The notes beneath the pieces were generated by a model, which did not search any database, was not told the origin of the DNA, and saw nothing but the letters and a program-made list of their open reading frames with translations. The position numbers and the translations under genes are program-made. Positions 23,467 through 36,578 of a stretch of 64,000 nt of DNA are shown in pieces. Positions within the stretch are counted from its first letter, which is position 1. Each line of letters starts with the position of its first letter. This DNA is from Chromera velia (taxonomy: Eukaryota; Sar; Chromeraceae). The stretch is taken from NCBI GenBank assembly GCA_018398765.1, contig JAHBMJ010001328.1:89501-153500 (forward strand). The letters run 5' to 3'.

Positions 23467-26463
23467 ACTGTTTAGGGGTCGATCGATGTACAGAGAGAGA
23501 CTCGATTTGCGTTCCTGAGAGGGGACTCAAATGTTTGTTGAGCCTCTTTTTCTTCCTTTCAGTCATAAACAACTGTGCTTTTGATGTCATGAGGGAGCTA
23601 GGGAGGGAGAGACGGAAGGAAAGGGAGACTTCCGGGGGAGAGAACAAAAGACAAGAGACATGCAGGCACACGCATCGGCAGAAGGCAGTGTCGTACGGTT
23701 GTTGAGGAAATGCGTAACAAAGGGGCCTCTGCAAACAAAAGAAGTCTTGGGGATGCCTCTTCCTCTTAAACTGCCTGCATTCGTGGAAGTCACTTGCTGC
23801 TCCCTCAATTGTGCGCGCATTTTATTCCAGAGACCCTCTCTTGTCTGACAGACAGAGGGGTCCGTTCTTCCGACTGAGTCACTGTAAGCCTTGATTTCAT
23901 TGTGCAATTGATTTATGGTATTTTGACAGATGATACTTCCCTCCCAGGGTACCCGGTTGCCTGTTGAGCATCCTGGTTAGCTCCTTGGTTGGTTAGTTAG
24001 TTGGTTGGTTGGTTCGATTTCCTTGGGTTGGGTGGCGTTCGGGTTGGGTGGGTGGGTGGGTACTGATTCAAAGTCTCTCTGCATGTTACTGTGTACCCAT
24101 ATCCTTTGTTATCGTTCTTTATCTCTCTTTTTCTTATCTTTCGAGACAATGAGTGGATGCTTTTTCTTCTCTCTTTCCCTCTCTCTTCCCTTTTCTTTCC
24201 CCTTCTTCTCTGTTCAGAGAATGGGTGTGTGTGATTGGGGTTAGAGAAAAAGAGGAGAGGAGGTCTTGCATAGGGGGCATGGGGGAAATGAAATCATGAA
24301 GCAGGTTGATGCTTCTTCTCTCCCCATTTCTTCCTCTTCTGGCGTTTGCGGTGACTTGGGTTGATGGGTGCATCGGCCCTGCAGTCAATTGACCTGCTTT
24401 CTGTCTGACCTCTCTCTTTTCTGTCACTGTCTTTTTTCCTTATTCTCTTTCCTCCTCTTCCCTTTTCCATGTCTCGAAAGAACGAAGACATGTTTTCGTT
24501 TCTCCCTCTCCAAGCCTATCTAATTTCAGTGCGATCTTCTACACTCTCCTTCAACTAATTTGCTTTCTTCCTGTGTGTATTTGTTTCCCTTCAACGGTCA
24601 TGAACTTCTCGCAAACAGATTCAGTATCTGGTCTGTGCTGGTCGGGTGCATGAGGAAGAATCTTTCTGTGGCTTGGGGTGGGTTGGGTGTGCATGGGTTC
24701 GTTCAATTCATTTGCTTGCTTGGACTCCCTGTAGTGCTTCTTTGATTCGCCTCCATGAGGGGAGGGAAGGGCTGGGAGGGTGTGGGTGGCCTCAGTAGTA
24801 CAACGAGGGAAGAGCAGAAAGAAACAAGAAGATGAAGGGATTTGTTATTTAGCCTTGCACAGTTCCTCGAACCATACCGAGCATTTCTTTGTTTAGCAAT
24901 CAGCCCGTCAATGTCCGAACTTTTTTCAAGATCCTTCCCCCTTGGCGATGCATACAAACACAATGAACAGCAGTCTGGTGAAGGAGTCTGGAAATAGGCA
25001 ATCCAAGAAGGCTGCATACATTTTTGTCATCCGCTGAACCCCTTTATTTGGAAACCTTTTTCCTTCCCTCACCGGATTGCCACTCAACGTCGAGTACACA
25101 TCGCCACTTTTTGGAACCGTGCGTATGAGGGGAGGTGTAGGGGGTCGGAGTGCCTATATGTGGGTGGCCTGTGCCTGCTTGTCTTCGATCGAAAAGTAAT
25201 TGACGCAGCGTTGGGGGGAATGTAAACAAGGGGGGATACCGTGGAAATGTGTGAGAAGAGGTAGCCATCCCTCCTCAGCAGCTCTTTAGGAGAGATCGAT
25301 GTTGTGGCAGGTTCACAGGGGGGGGTAAAGCCACCGACAGAGGCCTGGGTTGTTAGCATCCGATTCGTTGGCTCTCTCACTTATGCACACCGTTTCTGCT
25401 TCATCACTCCACAGGAAAGGATTCAAGAGGGAAAAGGTACAGAGAAGAAGATGTGTTACAGCAAAAGAAAGCCAACGAGCAGCGACTAATGCGATCCATC
25501 GAGCAGACGCAAGGAGAGGAAGGATTCCTTCCAATGCCATTGGCTCAGAGAAGGAAGGGGCTCCCTTCTCTCAATCCGCACTAGCACGTCAAAAGAGGGT
25601 GCGAGGTTTCTTGCGGCTGTCCTGACTGAAGGAGGATTGAAAGGAAGAACCCTAAATTTGCGTCATCAAAAATGTGCCATGAACACGCTTGTATCATGAG
25701 CACGCTTATGCCTTTCGGGCAACCAGGAAACTGCTTCCTTAGGGGATCGCACACAGGAACATATCACAGGAACTACACGATCATCCTCACCACGTCCCTT
25801 CTCCTCCTCATTGGCTGAAACCACCAGCACGAAGACCCACAGCACACCGATTTGCATCATCTTTATTGGTTGACACCACACACACTCCGCAGCCGGCCCA
25901 TCAACCTGAAGCCTGGGGAGCGTTCCCGACTGCAGCAGGTCGTCTTCTCTACCAATTCCCTTCAATCCTGGCCAAGGTGCTGATATCTTCGTTGTGTAGC
26001 GCATCTATGGGTCAGCGACTATTGCAATAGTTACTAATAATAATATTAGTTAGAATAGTGAACTATTTCAACTATTTCCCGATAGTTGCTTCATTTTTAA
26101 TTATAAAATAGTAAGAATAGTTAATTATTTTAACTATTTTTTTCAGTTATAGTTTATTATTTTGACTATAAAATATAGAGGTATAGCTACAGTCGCTATA
26201 ATTAACTATTTGTTGATGAACCGACTCCTCAACCTCACAGGTTCTGAATTTGAGGAAGCCCCTTTCGTTTAACTTGCCGTACTACATTGGAAAGATTCCT
26301 TGGAGGAGGCTTACGGGGGCTTCTTTTTTTATTTGAGATTTCCAAGACCGGGTCACAAGTTGCGCTCGCTGGCATTTAGTGGGTTACTACTGCGTCTCGC
26401 TGTTCTCCTTCACAAACGATCATCATCACCAGTGACCATCTTTGATGTGATTTAATTTAATTT
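23467..26463. other. Intergenic, low-complexity
   Basis: Polypyrimidine-rich and GGTT-repeat sequence (about 23983-24060), then ordinary sequence without supported genes. From 26005 to 26220 it becomes very AT-rich, with many copies of ACTATT/AATAGT on both strands. Confidence 0.6.
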
Positions 26464-26790
26464 AATTGATTTTGATTGATTGATTGATTGATTGATATGT
26501 TCCGCCCTAGGGCCTTCCCGCTATGTCTATCTGTCGCCAGAGCTAGCAATCCAAACTTTAGATTACAGTTCAAGCTCACATCATTTATCTAATTGATTGA
26601 TTGATTGATTGATTGATATGTTCCGCCCTAGGGCCTTCCCGCTATGTCTATCTGTCGCCAGAGCTAGCAATCCAAACTTTAGATTACAGTTCAAGCTCAC
26701 ATCATTTATCTAATTGATTGATTGATTGATTGATTGATATGTTCCGCCCTAGGGCCTTCCCGCTATGTCTATCTGTCGCCAGAGCTAGCA
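26464..26790. repeat. 121-bp tandem repeat with (TTGA)n spacer
   Basis: The segment starting ATGTTCCGCCCTAGG recurs at 26497, 26618 and 26739, an exact 121-bp period. Two complete units and one truncated unit are present, each preceded by 5-6 TTGA units. The third copy runs straight into the 3' region of the minus-strand LINE, so the repeats look like multiplied LINE 3' ends plus tail. Confidence 0.95.
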
Positions 26791-29280
26791 GGGCGGGGCG
26801 TTCCCCAGCCTAAGCTAAGGTATCAGACCCCACCCTCGAGGCCCGCCAGAGTCTGTTACCCTAGCCGTTGCTGCATGATTGTTTGTTGTTCGAGCCACAG
26901 CTCTGGATCCGTGTTGGCTTTCCGGCCTGAAAATCGATCTGAAACGGCATGCGATTTGGGCTTCCTCGCTCTTCTTATTCACTTTATCAATCTTCTTCTG
27001 CGGCTCCCTCCTTCCCCACCCTAACGCTCCTTCGGTCATCTTTAAGTTATAAATTGTCTCCTCATATTCTTTTGTTAGTCTCTCGATCGCCTGCTGCCTT
27101 CCGGTGATTCCTGTATGTCTGGCTGCCAGAGCGTCTCCCTTTATGTGTCCGTACCATCCCGAACACTCCTAAAACACCCTCCGTCTGAATGACACCCATC
27201 CCAAAAACTTATCCACTGCGGTTTGACATTCATTTAACAGAAAGCAGAAAAGCGTCGAGTTGTCTCTCTTTTCCTCTTCTCTGTTGAGCCCTTCTCTTTC
27301 TGTAGCTGCCTTTCTAGCTCTTTTTTCCATCTTGCTGTCCCATTTCTCTTCTATCTTCCTGAACATCTCTGCTCTCTCTCTGTCAAAAACAGGACATTCT
27401 GTCACCAGATGGATTTCATCTTCCATCACCTGGATTCCCAACCACCCTCGACAGAACTGGTACGTCCTTTTCTGTAATGGCACCTTCTCTCCCCCCCTTA
27501 CCAGAATTTTTCCCTGAATCGCAGCCACAGCCCTGTCTCCCACCCTGCATGCTGCTCTCCTCCTGTGTTCCGATTGCGGTGCCACTCTCGTATAGCAAAA
27601 AGGGGCTCTCCCTATTCTCTCTCTGTCTATTTTCATTATCGAGCTAACCTTTCTACCTGCTCTGTCTTCAAACAAAGAAAGGTGAAGACGGTTTCTGTTT
27701 GAGACCTTTCTGTGTACGTCAGCCATCATCACTCCTATCAGTTCTGCCTTCTCCTGACTGCTCTTCTCTCTTATGTTTCTTTCTTAGACTATTCTATGTG
27801 CAAACGTCTCTCTCTTTTTCTCGTCTAGCTTATTTTTTGTTCTCTTCAGCAGCCATCTCTCTATCCCCTCCACTCTCTCGTTGACTACCTGTATTCCTCT
27901 TTGCCCTACGCTTCCTTTTAGTCTTTCTTTTGCAAAAGGATGCATTCCTCTGTCTGTGTAGAGTGCCTGTGCACATTGCTTCAGATGAGGGAAAAGATGA
28001 AAAGGATACATTCCTCTCCCCCCTCCCGTTTTGTTCTTTACCCCTTCTCTCAGGTATGTAAGGATTGCCTGCCCTACCACTTTGTTTCTTTTCTCCTTTA
28101 AAGCCTTCCCTGCCCACCGGATCGTTCTGGAAGCCACTTCAAGATCGATTGGAATAAAACTTCCTTCCATCATCAGGGTGTCACAATTTTCTTTCTTTCT
28201 CAAACGCAAAACAAACCTGACAAACCTCCTTTGCTTCTCGTCGAATTCTGGATACGCACTATCTGGGCATGCATGGATTTCGCATCCATACAACCATACG
28301 GCGTGCACTGTCTGTTTAAATTAGGTTTAAATATATTGAAGCAATCAGCGGGTGGAATTCCTCCCTCCCTTTCTATCTTCCTTATCAGTCCCTGCATGTA
28401 TCTCTCTGCTTTGATTGACCGCGCCTCCATCATGGTCTCTAGGTTGCAGTCGGCGGATAGGACTAGTCCCAGGTAGGGTTGCTCTCTTGCTTCTTTCATC
28501 ACCACCTCCCCCAGTTTAACTTCAGAGAATCTTCTTTCTCTTTTGATGCAATGCGGCCAAACCGGACCAATCTTGACTTGTCAGAAAATAGAAGATGGAG
28601 GGGTTCTGCAAAGGCTACAAGGTTTGAAAGAAGAAGGTTCAACTGTCTATCTGAGGATTCGGGGAGTGTTGTATCATCTACAAACAGAGGGGCAAGGAAA
28701 TCGACCCACCTCCTGTTTTCTCCTGCCGGCACCTTTGGCCTCTGTCTGTCGGTCTGTCGTTTCTGTCCTCTCCTCTTTCCTACTTCCTCTGGCAAGTCAA
28801 TGACATGTGTGTACACAGAGTAAAGGGAAGGGCCGCTCAGGCCTCCTTGCTTGAATTCCTTGTCTTCTGGGTACCACATGCTCGTTTCCTTCACCCGTGC
28901 CCTCACTTTTTCCAGAGAGGCCTCAACCCATCTGATTAGACTTTCCTCCACCCCTGTTTTTCTCAATTTCTCTTTCAATTTTTCCATGCAGCCTCACTTT
29001 GTCGAAAGCCCGTGTGAAGTCAACAAAGGCAATACTAAGCACTTCTATTCGAGTAATAACGAACAGCAAAAGAAAAATTGCATCGCATGTGCCTGCCTTT
29101 TTCTTGTATGCGAACTGCCATGGCGTCTGTCTAGCTTCCTTCTTCACCTTCGTTCTCATGATCATGTCCCCCCATTTCACATCTGCTACCACCAGGTGCA
29201 CTCCCCTCCATCCCCCAATTAGTACAAGTGACTTACCCGGTTTTGGAAGAGCCGTCACCGGCAAGTCATTCCACCCTTTC
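26740..29280 (-). mobile_element. Decayed non-LTR retrotransposon (LINE), minus strand
   Basis: Order on the minus strand: ALPKPGKS and GGWRGVHL (29264-29190 region), QFAYKKKAGTCDAIF, AFVDFTRAFDKV, KQGGLSGPSLYSVY, FVDDTTL (equivalent of the catalytic YADD box), the post-palm YLGLVLSADCNLE segment, EFDEKQRRFVR, and a C-terminal EDEIHLVTECPVFDRER motif typical of LINE tails. The pieces lie in different frames (29264-28923, 28987-28499, 28505-28200, 28308-27784, 27732-27169), so the polyprotein is broken at four or more points. The endonuclease and N-terminal part are missing, as in a 5'-truncated insertion. The 3' end probably runs to the (ATCA)n tail at about 26738. Confidence 0.9.
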
Positions 29281-29654
29281 GGCTACCACTGCTAGCCGAA
29301 ACGATATGCAATATTAATTAACAAAACGTACAAAGATACCAGCTCAGTCGATTAATCAACCTTTGAAGAGAACCTAGCGTTAATCAACCTTTTTGAATTG
29401 AATTGAATTCAATTAAATTGAATTTAATTTAATACAGTTAAAGCTTATTGATCAAATACTATCAAATGTAGTAAATTAAATATACATGACTCGGACTACA
29501 GCCATGACTCTAGCCATGCTTTTTTAGTTTTATAAACTCAAAATTGAGTCACAAGTTATGCATATATATAATATATCAATCAGTCAAAATCAATCATAGA
29601 TAAACGTTTCTTATACACATGCATAAATAAAATTATGAGAAAGCACAGCCATTT

Positions 29655-30310
29655 TTGGGTCTGGTTCTTCCCTTAAACTGCAACCTCGACGTAATGATGG
29701 CAGACAGAGCAGTAAAAGCAGAGAGATGCATGCAAAGATTGATAAGAAAGTTAGCCAAAGAGCCAGCCGTACCGCCTGTAGAATGTTTTCATTTGTTTAA
29801 TCAGACGGTGCGTGCGGTGTGGATGTATGGATGTGAGATACACCCATACACAGACAGGGCCTGTGCAGAATTCGACAAAAAACAAAGACGCTTTGTGAGG
29901 TGGGTCTTGGGGCTAAGGAAGACAGAAAGCGCAGATACTACATTAAAGTGGCAGAAAGGATGATCAGATGAGCAAGAAAGGCACTGAAAGAAAAGACGAA
30001 GGAGACGATTGGGCAGGCTGTCATTCATTGCTTGAGAGGAGGAGTAGAGGATGCATGAACTGAAGAGGGGAAGAAAAACAAAGTTGCATCCCTTTCACTT
30101 CTTTCTGTACTTGAAGAAATGCACACAGACACTATTCACAGAGAGAGGCCTTCATCCTTTTTCAAAAGAGAAGCTCGCAGGCCAGCCAGGAGAGATAAGG
30201 ACACATGCAGTGAATGAAAGAGTAGATAGGGAAAGATGGATTATAAGCAAGACAGATAAAGAAATAAAAGAGAGGAAGAAAGAAATCTTCAGGTGGAGAA
30301 ATCTTCATAA
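29655..30310 (+). mobile_element. Second LINE fragment, plus strand
   Basis: Encodes a diverged copy of the 3' half of the neighbouring LINE: GLVLPLNCNLDVMMADR, AVWMYGCEIH, EFDKKQRRFVRWVLGLRK in one frame to 29963, then PFHFFLYLKKCTQTL and ERGLHPFSKEKL in the frame from 30051. The reverse transcriptase core is absent. The two copies are clearly different at protein level, so they are separate insertions. They face away from an AT-rich spacer at 29281-29654. Confidence 0.85.
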
Positions 30311-30894
30311 GGTCAGCAGAGGTAGGGGACTCATCAGCATATTATACTATGCTATATGTGTTATACTGATTTAAACTTTGACGTACATTCTTATATCAGA
30401 ATTAGTCAGAATCAAAGTTTGTATGCACGTATTAAACTTATAAACAGCCTAGTAAACAGCTCTAAAACTAGCTGTAAAACATACTTTACCAATGCATAAA
30501 GCTTAAAAATTCAAAAGTATAATAAAATGGCTGTGAGAATTGTTGGACATGAATCTCAGATGATGCCAGTGATTCACATGCAGTTCCAGTCACAGTCGTT
30601 GATGCAGTAGTCACTAGTAGTAAGAATTGTGGTCTATGTCGACGGTCAATGCAGTGGTAATTCAATTCATTAACTACAAAAGGTGTCAAGAATCACCTCA
30701 TGCGAATTGGTGCATTGTGGAAGACAAATGAATTGAACACAAATCGAGTGATAGGAAATGCTAAAAAGGCAAAAGCGTGCAACTTCAAACCAAACAACGG
30801 TCGTGCATGCAACCTCATCGATCAATCACTTCTGCTTGCTGCATTGGGAAAACCGTGTGTGGGAGAGCGCGGGCCTTTCTTCTTTGGGCTTCAC
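30311..30894. other. Intergenic, AT-rich
   Basis: Between the plus-strand LINE remnant and the MATE stop codon. No supported feature. Confidence 0.6.
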
Positions 30895-31823
30895 TCACCG
30901 TGACGGTCGGGCAGCAGGCTCTTTCTGTGCTTCTGTCTGCATCTCAACTTCCGGTCCAGCCACACTTTTTTTGTTCAAATGTACTTCCCCCTCTCCCATC
31001 TGAATATCATCAGGGACGAAAATGTCTGATGCCGCCTCAATTTTGCGCTTCGTTCGAAAAAGTATCCACGCCGCTCTTATGAGAAAGGGCACGTACCTCA
31101 GCAGTTGGTAGGTAGCCAGGACCTGCCAAACTAAGCTGATCTCTGCTCCTGTCAAGAGAGACGACACACGCGAGGACAAACCACTAAGGGCACTGGTGAC
31201 AGCCCCCTGGAGCCCCCCGAGTGCCGCGGTGTCTGCTGCCGTGGCGCCTGAGAGCACAGGCTTCAGGACTCCGATGTTCCAAGAGGCCACCACGGCACAC
31301 GCGGACAGGTAAATGAAGGCCACAAAGGAGAGACGGTAGAGGGACGAGAGGACCCCCTCCATGCAGTACAGAATTGGGACCTGATAGGAGGAAACAGTTT
31401 GAATGGATGGATGAATGGGTGAACGGAAGGCAGGAAAAGAGGAAGGAAAAAAACATAGGAAGAGGGAACACCGGAGGAAATGGAGAACGAATGCAAGAGA
31501 AAAAGTAAGAAAGGAATGAAAGACGGGAGGAATGACAAAAAAAAAAAAAGAAACATCTCATAGAGGATCTAAAACACACATCGGATTTGTCCTCCAGGCC
31601 GATTCGCATGACGGAGTGTTCCCGCTTACCATGACCCAAACATTCGTGGAGTCAGCAAAACAACCCAACAAAACAGGACAAGGGTAGTCAACACAAAGCT
31701 TGGAAATTCATGGTTGTCTCTGTCGCAGCTCTCTCCCACACACAAACACTCTGTGACCCGAACCCTCTTTTTGTTTCAAACGCAAGCAGGCCCTTCCTTT
31801 TCATCGCAGACTCCCGCACACAG

Positions 31824-31860
<37 letters not shown>

Positions 31861-32018
31861 TGCACACGCATGCACACACACACACTCACACACACTCACA
31901 CACACACTCACACTCACACACGCATACACGCGCACGCACACGCACACACACACGCACACACTCACACACACTCACACTCACACACGCATACACGCGCACG
32001 CACACGCACACACACACG

Positions 32019-32057
<39 letters not shown>

Positions 32058-32104
32058 ACACACACACACACACACAGACACACACACAGACACACTCACA
32101 CACA

Positions 32105-32141
<37 letters not shown>

Positions 32142-32192
32142 GCATACACGCGCACGCACACACACGCATACACACACGCATACATACACACA

Positions 32193-32226
<34 letters not shown>

Positions 32227-34852
32227 CAGAGAGACAGAGAGACAGAGACTGACAGACCTGAGCAGAGACGATTGCCATGAAGGGCAGGATCTTCCTCGTG
32301 ATCTCGAGAACTGTCGGGTCGGAGGTGTACAGCCCGGCACCGAAGGTCACCATCATCACCGCCGCAGTGGCCATAAACACAGAAATCGCACCCGTCACAC
32401 CCGCGAGGCGTTTGAACAGAGGGAGCGCTCTGTAGACCCCCTTCAATGTAGGCATCGACACGGCGTCTGCCTCTTCAGACTCGTCCTCGCTGTCTTCAGA
32501 CGTCTCTGTTGAATTGGAGACCCCCGATGGAGACGATCTCCCCCCCTTCTCTGCCTGTTCTCCTGACTGTTCAGGCTGATAAAAAAGGAACACGGGAACG
32601 AGGGACATCACTGCTTGGTAGAGGGCGTCGCAGGGGGGCATGAAGACTCCGTAGAGGTTGTAACAAATCTGCAGGCAGGCAGACAGCAGCATTACGCAGC
32701 ATGTAACTCATGCCCACGAAGATGACCTTAGTTCTCTCCTCTCTCTCGCTGTGTGAGTGCGTATGTGTGTGCGTGTGTGTGGGAGAGAGGGGTGTGGGGG
32801 AGGCGGGAGAGGGAGGGATAGGGCGTTCGTGCGTGTGCGCACGCAACGGAAATCTAGTAAAAGATTGAGAAGTTGAGTGTCATGCCACGTTGCAAGACTG
32901 ACTGACCGAGTAAGAGACATTTTAGAGGGAAATCCTCTCTTTTTTGCCTTCTTTCTCTTTTCTACATTTCGTCCACCTTCCTTCTTGACTTACTGTGAGT
33001 GCAACAATGAACTTCCCTCTCTCACACATAGAGAGAGTATGCATTTTTTCTATTTTCATCTTCCTCTTTTATCTTGTCAAGACACAGATAGACAGACAGG
33101 TTGCATCCTTCACGCTTGTCTTTCTTCCTTTCTTCTAGGGACAGACAGGCAAGCCGGCCAGCTAGAAAGAGAAACAGGCAGAGAGACAGACAGACAGACA
33201 GACAGACTTGGTGTGCTGCCAGAGAGGTCGAACCGAAGTAGGATGCCACATGCGTTAGCGTCGAGTGCAAAGAGATGTCGCTGATCGAGGCGCTCAGTCC
33301 GGCACCTGCAAATCTGCATGCACCCAGGCAAGCAGGCAGGCAGGCGTGTAGGCATGAGGCAACAGAGGGATCCAGAACAAAAGGGATGAAGATGAGCCGA
33401 AAAAGCGGTCTGATGGGCCCCAGACGACATGCAGCATCAAGAGAGACGAAAGGAAGTAGAATTCCATGTCCTTGCTGCCTTCCTAACGAAAAGGTGTGAG
33501 ACTCCAGTAGAAAACATTTTTTTTGCGCACAACACCATGAAATCGTATGATGCTTCCTTCAGTCGTGCGTCCTCAAGAAGAATGCATGGTGTGTCGAAGG
33601 GACTCTCCGACGCCTAGGAGACCTTGCTGCTTTCTGCTCCTCTTAATTCCTGGATCAGAACACCCTTTCTTGAGCATTGAGCACCGACCTAGCAAAAACA
33701 AAGTCGCACCCACCACCGACCTGAAGAAACTCCAGAGCTCAGCCCCGTTGGGGAGCTTGAATGTCTTCTGCATGAATTCTGTGACTGATGGGGGCGCCTC
33801 CTTCTTTCGTCTCCTCTCGGCCTTCAGGCCCCGGAAAGAGGTCCTCATCAGTCTGAAAAAGAGAATCGTGCAGGCCACCCACTGGGACACAGCCGTTGCC
33901 GCTGCCGCCCCCCGGATGCCCATGTTTGCTTTGAAGATGAGAAGAAAGTCTAGGGCCAGGTTGAAGAACATCGACACACCCGTGGCAATCAGGGGATCTC
34001 TCACGTTCTGCCTGGCCATCGACGCTGACTTCAGCACGTACAGAGACAGGGATGCCGCGTAGGACTGGGCACGAATTGCAACATACCTGCATGGATGCAG
34101 GTATTGGAAAGGCACGTGAGGAGTCTTCACGGTCGTTCGTCTGTTGATTCTCGCATAATTCGAATTGATGCAGACTTGCTAGACAAAATTTCTTTCATCA
34201 AGTTGAATGGAGCGCAATGGCAAATTAGTAGGATGAGTTTTTGTGCAGAGAAAAGAGGATCAAGTTGCACCACAGGATCTCTCATGGCGACAAATCTGCC
34301 TCCCCGGTTTCTTTCCGTCACGCTGTACAAGCTTGGCGATTCAGCTATGCAGTTTCTGTTTATTCACGATGCATCTGTCACTCACTGTTCGTCTTGGTCT
34401 AGCTGTTCTCTTCGAGCCTTACCCACCATGCCGTTCAGGTACACCCTCTCAATCTCAACGCCTTCCTTCTGTCTCTGTGCTCTGTTCGCTCTCTGTTTTT
34501 TCTTGCACCAAATTTTCATGCTTTCCCCTGTGGTGTTCTCTGGACGTACGTGTCTGTTTTCACCTTCACCAAAAATTTTCTTCTTGCCACCCTTCCTTTT
34601 CCATCCCCTCCCTCCGCTCCCCTTACGTAATCATTTTTCTCTTTTACAGGTCATACGGACAAGGAAGGAACATTTCCTGTCTACACACACACACACACAC
34701 ACTCACTAACGAACGAACGAACGCACGCACACACGCTCCCATCCACCCAGCCACCCACTCACTCACTCACTCACTGACTCACTCACTCTCTCTCTCTGAC
34801 ACTCTCTCTCTCTCTCACACACACACACACATACACACACACATATATACAC

Positions 34853-34897
<45 letters not shown>

Positions 34898-36578
34898 AGT
34901 TGACCCCACAAAAGGATGGACCACTTCAGACTTCATACACACATATCCCCTTTTTCCTTAACTTCGTCCTCACCCTGACGGCATGCACACAGACAGATCC
35001 ACAAAGAGAGAGACTGACCCCATCGCGGCTGGAATGACATCAGCCGACGCCCCCCCTGCGAGTCTGCCCAGCAGCCAGAGCCCTCCCTTGTTGACCAGGA
35101 AGGTCATCATCAAACCGATCGAGAACGCCAGGTAGAGGGCACACGCAACCACACGGGCACACTTCTCCTCGCTCCTGGACGCGAGAGCCCTGCCGTACTC
35201 ATTCGATGTCGCTGCAGAGACGGAAAGACAGACAGACAGGCAGAAGTTGTTGCATCTACCCGTTGTAGACAAAGAAAAACTATCAGATAAGCAGGCAAGC
35301 GCAGACAGCCGATGGAGGCTCGAATGCTGTTGCGAGCGATTCAGTGGAGAATGGCAACGTGAGTCGTCAGATGCAGTCAGTAATCAGACGACATTGGAAG
35401 CGGACAGGGCAGAGAGAAATGCGGCACGGCAAAGAATCTGAAGCTGTTAGACAAGCACGGGAGCGAATGTCCTTCTTTGCATTCAGAGGCAACGGATAAG
35501 GATACGGGACGAAGCATGCAAAGTCCATCCCTCTTGAATAAGTTGTTTCACCCGATCGCAGGTCTTCGCCCCGCAGAGATAGGCGTCTTTTTCTCATCTC
35601 ATTTCACCCCGACCAAAGCAAACGCCCCTCTAGAATCTCCCCCCCCCCCCCNCCCCCCCAGTCTCTGCCCTCGTTCCCATACCGACCTATTGACAGAAAG
35701 AAGAAGAGCCACGGGCCCTGATCCGTGATCAGACACTGCAGGTAGGAAGGAAGGCGGAGAAGGGACATGAAGAGAGAAAGACAGAGAGAACACAAAGGCT
35801 TTCCTTTGTCAGGAAGAAACAGAGACGAGAGACAGGGTCGATCACCCACAGTATCAAAGAGAGGGAGAAGGGCAGGAGGGGGGAGGAGAAAGACTGCAAG
35901 CAGGGAACGGGCCGCAGCCTGGAGGTCGAGGGGGACGGAGACAGAAGAAAGGGGAATGACATATAGACGGGAAGATGGGTGGAAAGACTGGGAGAACGCT
36001 AAACCGATTTCGTCCCTTCCTGTGCTCCCGCAGCTCAACACCCTCAAGTTTGCATTTCCGATCCACGAATCGCCACTCCGCCCACAGCCTGACTGACAGA
36101 CTGTCAGACTGACTGCCGGGTTGAGAGCCGCCAGTTCCACAGAGCTCTTCCTGCCCACACAAATGGAATCAATCATGCTCATCAGAGAGTCCTGGAAGTA
36201 GATGGATGAGCAGAAGAAAATGAATTGGATGATGTCGAAGTAACTCGGCAGACGCGGCCCCTTCCCGTCCTCGTCCTTCAGCTCCATCACCGGTCCCCCC
36301 CCCCCTTCTAAGACGGTTCTGTGCCCGTTTTTGCATCTCAATGATCTCAAGGGGGCATGCACGGGATCGCTGTCGAGTTGCGGGGATGACAAAGGGCGGG
36401 ATCCTGGTATTGGTTGAGCCCTGTGCGGTGCCCTGGAAAAAGTTACAGAGGGCCCAATAGTCCGGAGGAACGCAAGCTTCGTCTCCACAGGTCCTCTCCC
36501 GTCTCTGGGATTCTGGAGTCTGTCTGAAGCCGTGACAACTGCACCGAGGGCGACGGCCGAGAAAAATGCCTTCCACAT
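30895..36578 (-). CDS. MATE-family transporter, possibly plastid-targeted
   Basis: Multidrug and toxin extrusion-type cation-coupled exporter. Seven exons: 36578-36114, 35735-35687, 35211-35019, 34086-33689, 33305-33208, 32668-32258, 31380-30895, which join exactly in phase to 700 codons (699 residues). Landmarks: [15 protein letters not shown] after TM1, [51 protein letters not shown], and a 12-helix pattern overall. These resemble the plant EDS5/DTX plastid-type MATE branch. The N-terminus, [18 protein letters not shown], looks like a signal peptide. It is followed by an Arg/Ser/Pro-rich ~70-residue leader before the first membrane helix, as in bipartite leaders for a secondary plastid (inference). 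A Ser/Glu-rich loop ([12 protein letters not shown]) lies in exon 6. A hydrophilic C-tail of ~50 residues ends the protein. The start is the first in-frame ATG. Substrate unknown. Confidence 0.92.
31826..32244 (-). repeat. Long (GT)n/(CT)n microsatellite in MATE intron 6
   Basis: About 420 bp of CA-type repeats on the plus strand, with an internal ~60-bp duplicated block containing CGCATACACGCGCACGC. On the gene's sense strand it begins a few nt after the donor at 32257 with CT repeats and continues as GT repeats. It makes up nearly half of the 877-bp intron. Confidence 0.95.
34682..34895 (-). repeat. Microsatellite cluster in MATE intron 3
   Basis: Mixed CA, CACT and CT repeats on the plus strand inside the 35018-34087 intron. 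Most reads GT on the sense strand, but the CT blocks at 34786-34818 read GA, an exception to the usual orientation. Confidence 0.93.
35641..35660. other. Poly-C run with one ambiguous base
   Basis: C run interrupted by a single N at 35652, in MATE intron 2. The run length is unreliable. Confidence 0.95.

Noticed and set aside
26464-26790. CRISPR-like regular spacing
   Set aside because: The whole 121-bp unit is repeated rather than short repeats with unique spacers, and the setting is a eukaryotic LINE.
31710-32280. Long plus-strand frames of alternating Thr and His
   Set aside because: They are translations of the CA microsatellite in a MATE intron, with no non-repeat coding content.
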